Shown: piece after piece, positions 16,502 through 24,853 of the stretch | Layout: each line of letters begins with the position of its first letter | Numbering within the stretch: position 1 is the stretch's first letter | From: JAXGMV01 sp040768445 | Lineage (GTDB): Bacteria > Chloroflexota > Anaerolineae > Anaerolineales > Anaerolineaceae | Direction of reading: 5' to 3' | Assembly (NCBI GenBank): GCA_040768445.1 | Contig: JAXGMV010000001.1 | Span: 2,480,001 to 2,544,000 of the forward strand | Length of the DNA: 64,000 bases | The notes under the pieces: generated by a model | Databases searched by the model: none | What the model saw: the letters and a program-made list of their open reading frames with translations, nothing else | Told to the model about the DNA's origin: nothing | Position numbers and translations under genes: made by a program

Positions 16502-17338
16502 TCACTCAGAGATTAATGCTTGAATTTTCGGTAAATTATCAAAAATCGCTTGTTCACCAGAAGAAATAATCTCTGCTGCGCGTGGAAATCCGAAAAACAT
16601 GGTAATATCCGGCGCCATTGAAGGGCGAAGTAACAATTCAGGCTGTGATTTCTCTAAGTTCATCTCTGCTATTCGCTCAACCATGATTAATCCAGCTCTA
16701 TAAATATCCTGAAAAAACGCAGGCATTGGAAGTGGCCAACGCGGTTTGTAAGGTAAATTTTGCCATGGTGGGTCATAGCGAGGATTTGTCTGGGCATCCA
16801 CTGCAATAACTATGTCTGCGCCCATTTGTTTTGCCAGATCAGATGGCAGATTGTTTAAAATGCCGCCATCAATAAGCACATGGTTATTAATAGTGACCGG
16901 GGAAAAAAGCCCAGGAAACGCAATCGTCGCAGATACCGCTTCAAGCACAGAACCTGAGGAAATTTGTACCTCATGAGCTGTGTTAATATCAACAGCACAT
17001 AGACCAAGCTTTAAATTTAAATCTTGAAATTGGACGCTCTCAGGAATGATTTCTTTGACATATGTAAATACTTTCGCCCAATCAAGAAATCCTCTGCGGG
17101 AAGGGTGAAGGTCCAACAGTTTGACCAGTTCACGCATATTCGATAAGGCAAGCGCACGATGTTCAAGTTCATCTAATGGACAGCCAGAAGCATAAGCTGC
17201 TGCAATTAATCCGCCCATACTAGTGCCTGTGATAACTTGCGGTGAAATTTGATATTGCTCAAGAATTTTAAGAACGCCAATATGGGCAAATCCTCTTGCA
17301 CCACCGCCACTAAATGCTAAGCCGATTTTTTTCTGCAT
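16502..17338 (-). CDS. patatin-like phospholipase (RssA/NTE-type)
   Basis: This is a serine acyl hydrolase with the full patatin signature. The oxyanion hole is Gly-Gly-Gly-Ala-Arg-Gly-Phe near residues 11-17. The nucleophile elbow is Gly-Thr-Ser-Met-Gly near 40, and the catalytic Asp is in Ile-Asp-Gly-Gly-Ile-Leu-Asn-Asn near 170. The 278-residue length is normal for bacterial RssA/YchK-type members. No signal peptide is seen, so it is cytoplasmic or membrane-peripheral. The substrate is presumably a phospholipid or lysophospholipid. The 194-base gap upstream (17339-17532) separates it from a divergent MFS gene and must hold both promoters. Confidence 0.88.
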   Translation of the reverse strand: MQKKIGLAFSGGGARGFAHIGVLKILEQYQISPQVITGTSMGGLIAAAYASGCPLDELEHRALALSNMRELVKLLDLHPSRRGFLDWAKVFTYVKEIIPESVQFQDLNLKLGLCAVDINTAHEVQISSGSVLEAVSATIAFPGLFSPVTINNHVLIDGGILNNLPSDLAKQMGADIVIAVDAQTNPRYDPPWQNLPYKPRWPLPMPAFFQDIYRAGLIMVERIAEMNLEKSQPELLLRPSMAPDITMFFGFPRAAEIISSGEQAIFDNLPKIQALISE

Positions 17339-17532
17339 AGATACACCAATGTATGAAAATTGTGTATGATAGAAATGCTTGGTGTTTTTATTCGATATTA
17401 TTCTTTTTCCTGATTATATAAGCGGAGAAGATACTCTGCAAGATAAGTTATAATAGCCTCTATAATTTAATAACATCCAGTAAAAATTTCTTGAAATTTT
17501 CTTATTATTATTCCAAACCCTGAGTTTACTTT

Positions 17533-18801
17533 GTGCAGTCACGTTTTAACACATCACAACGGAATTACTTTCTAGGTGTTTTGAACGGCTTGCTTTATAC
17601 AGCCGGCGAAATATTCTTTGATCCGACATTAGTCGTTGTAGTTTTTCTTAGCTACTTGACTGACTCTCCCTTACTGTTGGGATTAATTGTGCCCATTAGA
17701 GATGCAGCCTGGGCATTACCACAGTTGTGGGTATCAGGAATTCTTCAGAGCTACCCCAAAAAGGTAAAACTGTATCGACAAGCCAGCATTGCCAGGATAG
17801 TATCTTGGATATTAATGATTGCGTGTATCTTTTATATTCATGATGAGAGCTTGCTGATTATTTTATTTTTTATTGTTTATACGCTATCTTCCTTGATGAA
17901 TGGTCTTGGGGGTTTACCTTTTATGGAAATTGTTGGTAAGACCATTGAGCCCAGAAGCAGGGGCGAATATTTCGCCTGGCGGTATGGACTTGGAGGTCTG
18001 GGTGGGGTTGCAGCAAGTTTTGGTGTAAAGAAAATATTGGATGAAAGCAGTAAGTTTCAATTCCCCGAAAATTTTGGATTACTGGCTGTTTTATTTGGCA
18101 TTTTCGCATCCCTTGGCCTGATAGCATTTTCAATGATCAAGGAAGAGGAAGTATCTCAAACGCTTCCGAAAGACTCATTAAAAATTCAATTGCGCAAGGC
18201 TGCACTGCTGATCAAGAAAGATACAAACTTTGGAAAATTCTTATTAATACGATCTGTTCAAATTCTTGGTGGATCTGCAATTCCATTTTATGCCATTTAT
18301 GTTCAAAAGGTTTTTGGAAGCAGTACTTCATTTGTGGGTTATTACCTGGCTTTCTACACAGTGAGCAATTTATTGGCAAATTTTGTTTTTGGTAGAATGA
18401 CAAGACGATTTGGTAACAAGCGAGTAATGAATATTGCTACAACGGCTGGTTTATTGATGTCGGGTGCTGTTTTATTGTTGATGGTTGCTGGATCGATTAT
18501 TGAGATATCACCAGTTGCTGCTGCGATACTGCTGATTCCAGCTTTTATATTGAACGGTTTTAGAGCGACGGGATTATCTGTCTCAAGCAACGCACTTATG
18601 TTAGATTTATCTCCAACGCAGACAAGATCTTTGTATATTGGTTTTGCCAATACATTATTGGGTCTTGTTATTCTAGTAACAGGGATAAGCGGCGTTTTAC
18701 TCAAGTTGTTAAGTCTAAATGGATTGTTACTCGTGACCATTTTTCTGCACATTGCAGCATTATTTTACATACCTAAATTAAGAGCTGAGAATGTAGAATG
18801 A
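17533..18801 (+). CDS. MFS transporter
   Basis: The gene encodes a 422-residue membrane carrier with about 12 hydrophobic segments. There is a basic cytoplasmic loop after the second helix (Tyr-Pro-Lys-Lys-Val-Lys) and another mid-protein loop with Arg-Arg-Phe-Gly-Asn-Lys-Arg-Val, which marks the start of the second half. The start is GTG at 17533. No ligand-specific motif is visible. The divergent neighbour encodes a patatin; the downstream neighbour is tRNA-Arg on the other strand. It is dissimilar to the second MFS gene at 18969, so this is not a local duplication. Confidence 0.75.
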   Translation: MQSRFNTSQRNYFLGVLNGLLYTAGEIFFDPTLVVVVFLSYLTDSPLLLGLIVPIRDAAWALPQLWVSGILQSYPKKVKLYRQASIARIVSWILMIACIFYIHDESLLIILFFIVYTLSSLMNGLGGLPFMEIVGKTIEPRSRGEYFAWRYGLGGLGGVAASFGVKKILDESSKFQFPENFGLLAVLFGIFASLGLIAFSMIKEEEVSQTLPKDSLKIQLRKAALLIKKDTNFGKFLLIRSVQILGGSAIPFYAIYVQKVFGSSTSFVGYYLAFYTVSNLLANFVFGRMTRRFGNKRVMNIATTAGLLMSGAVLLLMVAGSIIEISPVAAAILLIPAFILNGFRATGLSVSSNALMLDLSPTQTRSLYIGFANTLLGLVILVTGISGVLLKLLSLNGLLLVTIFLHIAALFYIPKLRAENVE

Positions 18802-18825
18802 AAGAAAATCTGATTAAATTATTAG

Positions 18826-18898
18826 CGCCCCTGATAGGACTCGAACCTACAACCTACGGATTAGAAGTCCGGCGCTCTGTCCATTGAGCTACAGGGGC
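18826..18898 (-). tRNA. tRNA-Arg (anticodon UCU)
   Basis: On the minus strand a 73-base cloverleaf can be drawn. The acceptor arm is GCCCCTG paired with CAGGGGC. The D-arm contains GCTC...GAGC, and the anticodon loop CTTCTAA gives anticodon TCT. The T-arm is GTAGG-TTCGAGT-CCTAT. The discriminator base is G and CCA is not encoded. The anticodon stem has one weak closing pair. The gene sits alone between two plus-strand MFS genes. Confidence 0.93.
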
Positions 18899-18968
18899 AA
18901 CTCGCAATGATTTTACCATTAATTAGACCGCTTGGCGTTGACAAGATTTTCAAAAGAATTCGTTTATC

Positions 18969-20261
18969 ATGAAACTTCCTCCTACTTTTAAGGCACTACG
19001 ACACAGAAATTATCGGATTTGGTTCTTTGGATATTCAATTTCTTTAATAGGCTCCTGGATGCAAATTATGGCGCAGCAAGTGCTTGTATATAGACTTACA
19101 GGCTCTGCAACTGCACTGGGTATGGTGAATTTTGTATCTCTGCTCCCACTCATACCTTTCTCATTACTGGGAGGCTCTTTAAGCGATCGGTACTCAAAAA
19201 GATTAATTTTGTTGATCACTCAAGTTGTGATGATGGCAATAGCTATTACTCTTGGGATCATAACTTATACAGGAGCTGTTGAAGTGTGGCACATTTATCT
19301 GCTGGCTGTATTCTCTGGCGCCACGCAGGCAGTGGATATGCCAACCAGACAGGCGTTTATTGTTGAGTTGATTGAAGGAAAAGAAGACATAACAAATGCA
19401 GTGGCATTAAACTCTGCAATTTTTAATGGAGCTAGAGCAATCGGTCCTGCATTAGCGGGATTCTTGGTGGCGGCTGTTGGAGAAGCATCTGCTTTTTTTA
19501 TAAACAGTTTCACATTCTTATCAATTATTGTGAGTCTCACAATTATGAAAGGCTTGCCACAACACGCCCAAAAGCGCGATAAATCTATCAGTTATGGCAA
19601 ACACATTCTTGAGGGGCTGTCTCATATACGTAAAAGCCAAGCACTTTCGGTGATCTTATCACTTGTTGCAATTAGTGCATTTTTATCAATGCCTTACAAT
19701 ACTTTGATGCCCGTTTTCGCTAACAAGGTATTGTTAACCAGTTCCCAAAATATTGTTCAATCTATATGCTCTAATGATATAATCAATATTCACTGTAGAG
19801 CTCCTGAAGCATTACCCCTCGGTTTTCTTCTGGCTGCTGTTGGCGTAGGTGCAGTTATTGGCGCACTAATTGTTGCATCGTTGCCGGCCAACGCTAAACA
19901 TGGGAGATTGCTGACCATTGGGAATATTGGTTTTCCATTGGTGCTGTTGTTATTCTCTTTATCAAGAAATTTTACTTTTTCAGTAATCTTGATGTTAATT
20001 ACGGGATTGAGCTTTACATGGCAAAATTCACTGGCAAATACTCTTTTTCAATTGAATAGCCCTGATGAATTAAGGGGACGTATTATGAGTTTTTATACGC
20101 TCTCCATGCAGGGTATGATGCGGCTTGGAGGGCTGCAAGCTGGCGCTTTTTCTGATTTATTCAGTGCGCCCATAGCATTGGGTACAGGAGCTGCCATTTC
20201 CCTGATTTATGGCCTTTTTGTTTTGATAAAATTCCCTATTGTTAGAAAGATGGATCACTAA
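18969..20261 (+). CDS. MFS transporter, MFS_3/EntS-like
   Basis: This is a 430-residue carrier. The N-terminus (Phe-Lys-Ala-Leu-Arg-His-Arg-Asn-Tyr-Arg) and the early Gly-Ser-Trp-Met-Gln motif are typical of the MFS_3 branch that includes enterobactin exporter EntS. The signature loop is Gly-Gly-Ser-Leu-Ser-Asp-Arg-Tyr-Ser-Lys-Arg. Further on, Pro-Thr-Arg-Gln-Ala-Phe and Asn-Ser-Ala-Ile-Phe-Asn fit this family. About 12 membrane segments are visible. An odd insert of about 25 residues with two cysteines (around residues 258-285) sits between helices 7 and 8. The exported compound is unknown. Confidence 0.8.
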   Translation: MKLPPTFKALRHRNYRIWFFGYSISLIGSWMQIMAQQVLVYRLTGSATALGMVNFVSLLPLIPFSLLGGSLSDRYSKRLILLITQVVMMAIAITLGIITYTGAVEVWHIYLLAVFSGATQAVDMPTRQAFIVELIEGKEDITNAVALNSAIFNGARAIGPALAGFLVAAVGEASAFFINSFTFLSIIVSLTIMKGLPQHAQKRDKSISYGKHILEGLSHIRKSQALSVILSLVAISAFLSMPYNTLMPVFANKVLLTSSQNIVQSICSNDIINIHCRAPEALPLGFLLAAVGVGAVIGALIVASLPANAKHGRLLTIGNIGFPLVLLLFSLSRNFTFSVILMLITGLSFTWQNSLANTLFQLNSPDELRGRIMSFYTLSMQGMMRLGGLQAGAFSDLFSAPIALGTGAAISLIYGLFVLIKFPIVRKMDH

Positions 20262-20287
20262 TAAAAAAAGAAGCCTCTAAAGGCTTC
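20262..20287 (-). terminator. rho-independent terminator after the two-gene unknown operon
   Basis: Read on the minus strand, GAAGCCT pairs with AGGCTTC around a 4-base loop (20270-20287) and is followed by seven T residues (complement of 20263-20269). It begins right at the stop of the minus-strand gene ending at 20288. It also lies just after the plus-strand MFS stop, but there it has no T-run. Confidence 0.8.
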
Positions 20288-20719
20288 TCATGCTGGTCTG
20301 ATTCCTTTATATACTTTAGGACCTGATAGCGTGCGTAAAATTGTCATTGCAGGTTTGTTGATCAGTGCCTCAAGCTGAACCGGTGACAGTGGTGAGTTAC
20401 CGTTTGCGAGGAATGTCCTAAATACCGCATCCACTAATGTGGTGAAATCTGATATAAAGTCAGGTTCTTTCGAGCAGTGAGATATCAGCAAATGTTGCAA
20501 AGCATCAACCTCAAGGACTTCTGCTGTCACCGGGTCAACCCAATCAATGGTTTCAGAATCCATAGAGGAAATAGTTTCTTGATGGCTTGCACACAAACAA
20601 CTTTGTAGGTGAATACGCCAATTGTTGTCGTTTTGCTTCCACCATGTGAAATCAATGTGAAAAGGTGTGTCAAGTGTTGGTTTTACAAGGCTGTATTTCT
20701 TTGTAGTTTCCATAAACAT
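20288..20719 (-). CDS. conserved-looking protein of unknown function
   Basis: The gene encodes 143 residues without a recognised domain. The sequence is acidic and Trp-rich near the N-terminus (Phe-Thr-Trp-Trp-Lys-Gln-Asn-Asp-Asn-Asn-Trp-Arg). It has Cys-Leu-Cys and His-Cys motifs and a C-terminal Leu-Ser-Pro-Val-Gln-Leu-Glu-Ala-Leu-Ile, which looks like a short helical DNA- or protein-binding element. No signal or membrane segments are seen. It follows the 518-residue unknown gene by 17 bases and ends at a terminator, so the two form an operon and probably act together. The start could be residue 1 or Met3; neither has a good ribosome site. Confidence 0.6.
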   Translation of the reverse strand: MFMETTKKYSLVKPTLDTPFHIDFTWWKQNDNNWRIHLQSCLCASHQETISSMDSETIDWVDPVTAEVLEVDALQHLLISHCSKEPDFISDFTTLVDAVFRTFLANGNSPLSPVQLEALINKPAMTILRTLSGPKVYKGIRPA

Positions 20720-20736
20720 CCATTTGCAGGGCGAAT

Positions 20737-22293
20737 TTAGCGGTAATAGAGATTACCCATATATTCTGCCCAGTCCGCATTGTTGAGTGTATTAATGACA
20801 ATTCCTGGTGGACATCTTCTAACAAGATTAATAGCAGAATAAAGTTCTTCTGCATGTACTTGTCCCTGATGATTTAATTTCGCAAGCTCTCTCATGAATA
20901 AAGGTAAAGTTTTTTCCAAAGGTGATCGAGCATATTTCTGTGAAGACCACAATTCGTCTAAAACATTGGAATCTGGAACGAAATTGACAAGTCTTTCATC
21001 AAACACACGGGGCACAGATTGTTTAAGCATAGCAAACACGATGCCATTATCGGCACCCACCAGGACTGTTCTAACCCAATCACGAGTCGTTTTTCTTTTC
21101 TCTGAGGAAATTATTATCGTGCCTGGTTTGTCACCTTTTTCGATCGTGATGATTCCACCAGGAATAATTTCCTCTTTTAAAAAGTATTCGCGAAGACCAT
21201 AAATATAATTACCATGCCGAACAACCCAACCGTTGAATTGACTCTTTGTACTCTTTTCCATAAAAGAAAACTGAACTCGTGGCGATTCATACGCAGTAGG
21301 GAAAATTGATTTGATTGGACCTGTAAGCGGAAGAGTGCCTGATCTCCAGTGCGGATATAACAGGCTAACATTGACACTATCCACATTATTTTCTTCATAA
21401 GGTTCAAGTTCATCAATAATTAAATGGGATAGGTCATTATCTTCCAAAGAGATGCGATCATTTTCATTATACTTATCATCGAAACGCAGGAAAGGAGGCG
21501 TGGTTCGAACCCACTCAGGTTCGGCTCTATTTAAGAACCAGAGAATCTCGCCTGCTGGACCAACTTCATCAAAACGTTCATCAGTCTGTAATGCTAAATT
21601 CAATGAAAATTCTGAAAGATTCGAATTGCCTGTCAAAGGCATCTCGATTTGCTCCATAATTTTCCGAGTTGTTAATGGACCCCCGGCAGACATCTCCAAC
21701 GATGCTTCTGCCAGGTGTAGAAAACCAATGTTGACATCAATAAGCAATGATCTTGGGAACCATCTGCTGGCAATTGAAACCAGGTCATCATTTTCGCTTA
21801 GAAGCGCTTCAAGTTTCTGTTGTAGCGTTTTTTTGTAATTTTTTAGTACATTGTCAGGGTTTAATTGCGGGTCATTATCGTCAAATTGAATTGGTGCGTT
21901 TAAACCGTGTTCTTCCAACTCAGATGCAAAATATTTGATACCAATAACCGGAAGATCAATACCAACCTTTTTAAAGTCTCCATTAATTGGATTTTTTGCT
22001 TCTTGAATAGATATGACAGTACCTATTTTCCAGTCAAAGGAAGGTAATGAAACTTTATCACCAAGTTTAAAAGTAGACTTTGGTTGATAGATTAACGAAT
22101 CAGCCATTTGATTAGTACGAAGGCGTTCTTTTTTTTCAGTGATGCGATAAATAACTAAAGCAGAAACAAGTTCTTCAGTTGTTTGTGGTTTTTCAATTTC
22201 AAGCAGAAAATTGTAAAGGTATTCAAAATCCTCTTCAGTGAATTGGTAATTATCCCAAAATTTATCTTTCAGTGTCATGTTTGCTATATTCAT
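20737..22293 (-). CDS. large unknown protein, partner of the 143-residue protein
   Basis: The gene encodes 518 residues with no recognised family. The N-terminal ~60 residues are helical and acidic (Phe-Thr-Glu-Glu-Asp-Phe-Glu-Tyr-Leu). Residues ~75-100 read like a small beta-barrel (Leu-Gly-Asp-Lys-Val-Ser-Leu-Pro-Ser-Phe-Asp-Trp-Lys-Ile-Gly-Thr-Val). A region near 205-265 (Pro-Leu-Thr-Thr-Arg-Lys-Ile-Met-Glu-Gln-Ile, then Asp-Glu-Arg-Phe-Asp-Glu-Val-Gly) resembles a winged-helix segment of the HARE-HTH kind; this is weak. The C-terminus is helical. It is cytoplasmic by appearance. Nucleic-acid binding is a guess. Confidence 0.6.
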   Translation of the reverse strand: MNIANMTLKDKFWDNYQFTEEDFEYLYNFLLEIEKPQTTEELVSALVIYRITEKKERLRTNQMADSLIYQPKSTFKLGDKVSLPSFDWKIGTVISIQEAKNPINGDFKKVGIDLPVIGIKYFASELEEHGLNAPIQFDDNDPQLNPDNVLKNYKKTLQQKLEALLSENDDLVSIASRWFPRSLLIDVNIGFLHLAEASLEMSAGGPLTTRKIMEQIEMPLTGNSNLSEFSLNLALQTDERFDEVGPAGEILWFLNRAEPEWVRTTPPFLRFDDKYNENDRISLEDNDLSHLIIDELEPYEENNVDSVNVSLLYPHWRSGTLPLTGPIKSIFPTAYESPRVQFSFMEKSTKSQFNGWVVRHGNYIYGLREYFLKEEIIPGGIITIEKGDKPGTIIISSEKRKTTRDWVRTVLVGADNGIVFAMLKQSVPRVFDERLVNFVPDSNVLDELWSSQKYARSPLEKTLPLFMRELAKLNHQGQVHAEELYSAINLVRRCPPGIVINTLNNADWAEYMGNLYYR

Positions 22294-22374
22294 TAGTGTT
22301 CCGTATTTATTATGTTAATCTTAATTATTTGCTATCCTTGCCGAAAATATTATACCTTAATAAAACCATACGAA

Positions 22375-23769
22375 TTATGGATACCTGCGTTCTGCCCATG
22401 ACAGCGGGTTTACAGATATGCCATTTACCCATATTTCCCAATGAAGGTGTGCTCCTGTTGACCGACCAGTATTACCGATTGTGCCAATTAGCTGGCCTTT
22501 ACTTACAGGGTCGCCAACGTTTACAGCAATATTATCTTGATGGAAATAGCCTGAAAAAACCCCTAATCCATGGTCGATTATGGTGATATTTCCACGAATT
22601 GGCAATTGGGTAGCAAGAACCACAACCCCATTTTCAGGGGCATAAATATTTAAATTATTTGCACAAATGCCAAAATCAACACCAGTGTGATAGTATTTGT
22701 AAGTGTTATTATAAATACGCTCACCACCATAAAACGCTCTTACACACGCATCATCAAGGGGATAGGCAAATTCTTCAGACCAAAACTTTTGATCTGTATA
22801 TTGCGTGATTATCGGATCAACTACAGACTCTTCTTCAGCAATTACAATTGGATCTATTGTTGCAGGGTCAACAGTTAATGCAAGCATCTCGCCAAAGATA
22901 CCAGCGTTCACTAACAAGAATTGTTCAAGTTCATATATTTGATTTCCATCTTTTTGGACAGACAATTTTAAGGGGTGCAATCCCGGCGGGTTTATTGCAT
23001 TGATACCGATCAGAGATGTGTAGTGATTGGGACCCACTAAACTAAAATCCAGATTTAGATCGTCATAAAGACCGTTTATATCCACAGGTTCTATTGTTTC
23101 AATATTCACACTGAATGTAGATCCTTGCTGTAAAGGCAGTGGTTGTATCCATATATCGTTAATTACTGGGGAATACTCACTACTGGCATGCATCTGGGTG
23201 CTTGAGTACAGGTTTGTTTCTGGCGTGATTTGCCAGGAATTTGTGTGTAAGTTCTCATAAACAAAAATGTATTGGTTAATGCCATACGCCACGGATGTCT
23301 CTAATACCGTTGGGTTACTTGCAAGCCGTGCCACTGGAAAGAACTCATTTGGCTGATCCTCGTTAGCTTCTGGCACGATTAGTTCAGATCCAACATAAAC
23401 TTGCTGTGGGGAGGTTAACCGATTCAACTTAACTAAATTGTTTATTGGGACCTGATGTTTTTTACCCAGTACAGTTAATGAGTTAGTTAGACCAGCTGTC
23501 TTTAATGAGAGGGTACCGGATATACCCTCGAACCCGGGAATATTTAATTTCGTTCCAATGGAAATCGCATTTGGGTCAGTAATTTCATTGACTGAAACAA
23601 GTTGAGTCAGATCGACATCGAATTTTAATGCAATTAGGCTGAGTGTGTCGCCAGTCTCAACAATATACGTTGGGTAGACTGGAACATCCTGTCCATTTAC
23701 ATTTACCCAGTTAAAACTAAGCAGCAAAATGAGTAATACAAAAAGTAGTCGAATTTTAAAAAATTTCAT
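22375..23769 (-). CDS. secreted LysM/M23 peptidoglycan endopeptidase-like protein
   Basis: This is an exported cell-wall protein of about 464 residues. A signal peptide with a long Leu-rich core precedes Asn-Gly-Gln-Asp. LysM motifs follow: Tyr-Ile-Val-Glu-Thr-Gly-Asp-Thr-Leu-Ser-Leu-Ile-Ala, and a second, more degenerate one. A beta-rich middle has no named domain. The C-terminal ~130 residues are an M23 domain with His-Thr-Gly-Val-Asp-Phe-Gly and His-Leu-His-Trp-Glu-Ile zinc motifs. The ATG at 23769 is chosen because GAGGT lies just upstream; it overlaps the DUF192 stop by 14 bases. It probably cleaves peptide cross-links in cell-wall remodelling. Confidence 0.85.
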   Translation of the reverse strand: MKFFKIRLLFVLLILLLSFNWVNVNGQDVPVYPTYIVETGDTLSLIALKFDVDLTQLVSVNEITDPNAISIGTKLNIPGFEGISGTLSLKTAGLTNSLTVLGKKHQVPINNLVKLNRLTSPQQVYVGSELIVPEANEDQPNEFFPVARLASNPTVLETSVAYGINQYIFVYENLHTNSWQITPETNLYSSTQMHASSEYSPVINDIWIQPLPLQQGSTFSVNIETIEPVDINGLYDDLNLDFSLVGPNHYTSLIGINAINPPGLHPLKLSVQKDGNQIYELEQFLLVNAGIFGEMLALTVDPATIDPIVIAEEESVVDPIITQYTDQKFWSEEFAYPLDDACVRAFYGGERIYNNTYKYYHTGVDFGICANNLNIYAPENGVVVLATQLPIRGNITIIDHGLGVFSGYFHQDNIAVNVGDPVSKGQLIGTIGNTGRSTGAHLHWEIWVNGISVNPLSWAERRYP

Positions 23770-24127
23770 AGACCTCGATTTTGTCTCCAACATTCCAGAA
23801 ATTATACTCTGATGGAGAGATTTCAAGCAAATATTTCGATTTCTTGCCGGGAGAATATATATGCCAGGGTTTGGTTATTTTCTTATCTACGATATTATTA
23901 TTTTGGTCCATCCACAGGGCAAGAAGCGGTTTTTTCATAAAAAACGTATGAATGGCGGTGAAAACTTTTCCCTCAATTGGAAATTTAAAATAGATGCCTT
24001 CGCATGCTATTGCTGCAAGATTTCGAAAATGACCTCTGAGCCGGGATTGGAAATTGTGGGCAGAAGCAACTTTAAGACTGGGCTTTTCTGGGTGTGATGA
24101 ATTAATTATTCGATAGCACTTGTTCAT
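23756..24127 (-). CDS. DUF192 family protein
   Basis: The protein is 123 residues with the DUF192 core: Ile-His-Thr-Phe-Phe-Met followed by Pro-Leu-Leu-Ala-Leu-Trp-Met-Asp, then Pro-Trp-His and Leu-Leu-Glu-Ile-Ser. Family function is unknown; members are small beta-barrel proteins, often exported. Here no signal peptide is evident, and the N-terminus carries an extra basic stretch. It overlaps the upstream C39-like gene by 4 bases (ATGA) and the downstream M23 gene by 14, so all three are translated as a coupled unit. Confidence 0.75.
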   Translation of the reverse strand: MNKCYRIINSSHPEKPSLKVASAHNFQSRLRGHFRNLAAIACEGIYFKFPIEGKVFTAIHTFFMKKPLLALWMDQNNNIVDKKITKPWHIYSPGKKSKYLLEISPSEYNFWNVGDKIEVYEIF

Positions 24128-24702
24128 AGATATATTGAAACATCAGGACTGATTTCGATGGAGGAGGGATCTTTGATGATCACTCTCAATCGTCCATAAT
24201 GGCGCCACTCATTATAAAACACAGCGCTCTTCTGCCATACAATGTTTGATAAAGGTGATCCTGGATCAATAAATCCAAATTCATCAGTTGTCTCATCATG
24301 AGCAACTAATATTTTGTAATGAGCCCACAAAGGTTTGTAACCACCAACAAGCACAATTTGTAAATGGGGCTTATTGATGTTATCAATAAGTGAATTGAGC
24401 GTAGCAAAAATGTGCCAGTTGGACTGTAATCCTTGGCGTCGGACGTACCAGGTAATACCCCAGGGAAACGTAGCCCAGGACGGTATACGCATTATCAATG
24501 GGATAAAAAACAACCAGTGGGAAGCATTCATTTCCCTGCTTATATCTATACCAGAAAACGCATTGACTAACATTGCATTAAGAGACATGGCAATGACGTA
24601 AGGCCCGCAGTCAGATGTATCTTCCTGGAATAAATGATTTTCTCTTAGCTTATCAGCATACTGTGAAATTTTAATCATATTAATAATATTGTTGTGCAGC
24701 AT
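24124..24702 (-). CDS. C39-like cysteine peptidase domain protein
   Basis: The protein is 192 residues. Gln26-Glu-Asp-Thr-Ser-Asp-Cys32-Gly matches the oxyanion Gln and catalytic Cys spacing of C39/papain-like peptidases. A His in Ala-His-Tyr-Lys-Ile-Leu-Val-Ala-His and an Asp in Phe-Ile-Asp-Pro-Gly fit the rest of the catalytic triad. The middle holds a hydrophobic stretch (Trp-Leu-Phe-Phe-Ile-Pro-Leu-Ile) but no classical signal peptide. No ABC-transporter domain or bacteriocin gene is fused or adjacent. Substrate and location are unknown. It is the first gene of the C39-DUF192-M23 operon. Confidence 0.65.
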   Translation of the reverse strand: MLHNNIINMIKISQYADKLRENHLFQEDTSDCGPYVIAMSLNAMLVNAFSGIDISREMNASHWLFFIPLIMRIPSWATFPWGITWYVRRQGLQSNWHIFATLNSLIDNINKPHLQIVLVGGYKPLWAHYKILVAHDETTDEFGFIDPGSPLSNIVWQKSAVFYNEWRHYGRLRVIIKDPSSIEISPDVSIYL

Positions 24703-24765
24703 GTTTGCAGGAGGTAGATCAGCATGAAATAGTATACACTCAAATTATTATCTGCTTGCCGATTT

Positions 24766-24794
24766 TTGCAAATATGACAAGAATAGACTAAAAT
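24766..24794 (+). promoter_or_regulatory. promoter of the NarL-type response regulator
   Basis: TTGCAA (24766-24771) and TAAAAT (24789-24794) are spaced by 17 bases and lie about 60 bases upstream of the ATG at 24854. The gap 24703-24853 also serves the divergent C39 operon. Confidence 0.5.
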
Positions 24795-24853
24795 CTATAC
24801 CATTGGCAGTTCTAATAAGGTTCTGAGTGTTTGAAATAATGTGGAGAAACGCT

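Noticed and set aside
18354..18752. 132-codon open frame antisense to the first MFS gene
   Set aside because: It lies wholly within a clear 12-helix carrier gene on the other strand and shows no domain or ribosome site.
18826..18898. tRNA-Arg as an integration site for a genomic island
   Set aside because: No integrase and no direct repeat of the tRNA 3' end were seen in the flanks.
24124..24702. Bacteriocin export or maturation system at the C39-like gene
   Set aside because: No ABC transporter domain, leader peptide or modification gene is nearby; only the protease-like fold is supported.
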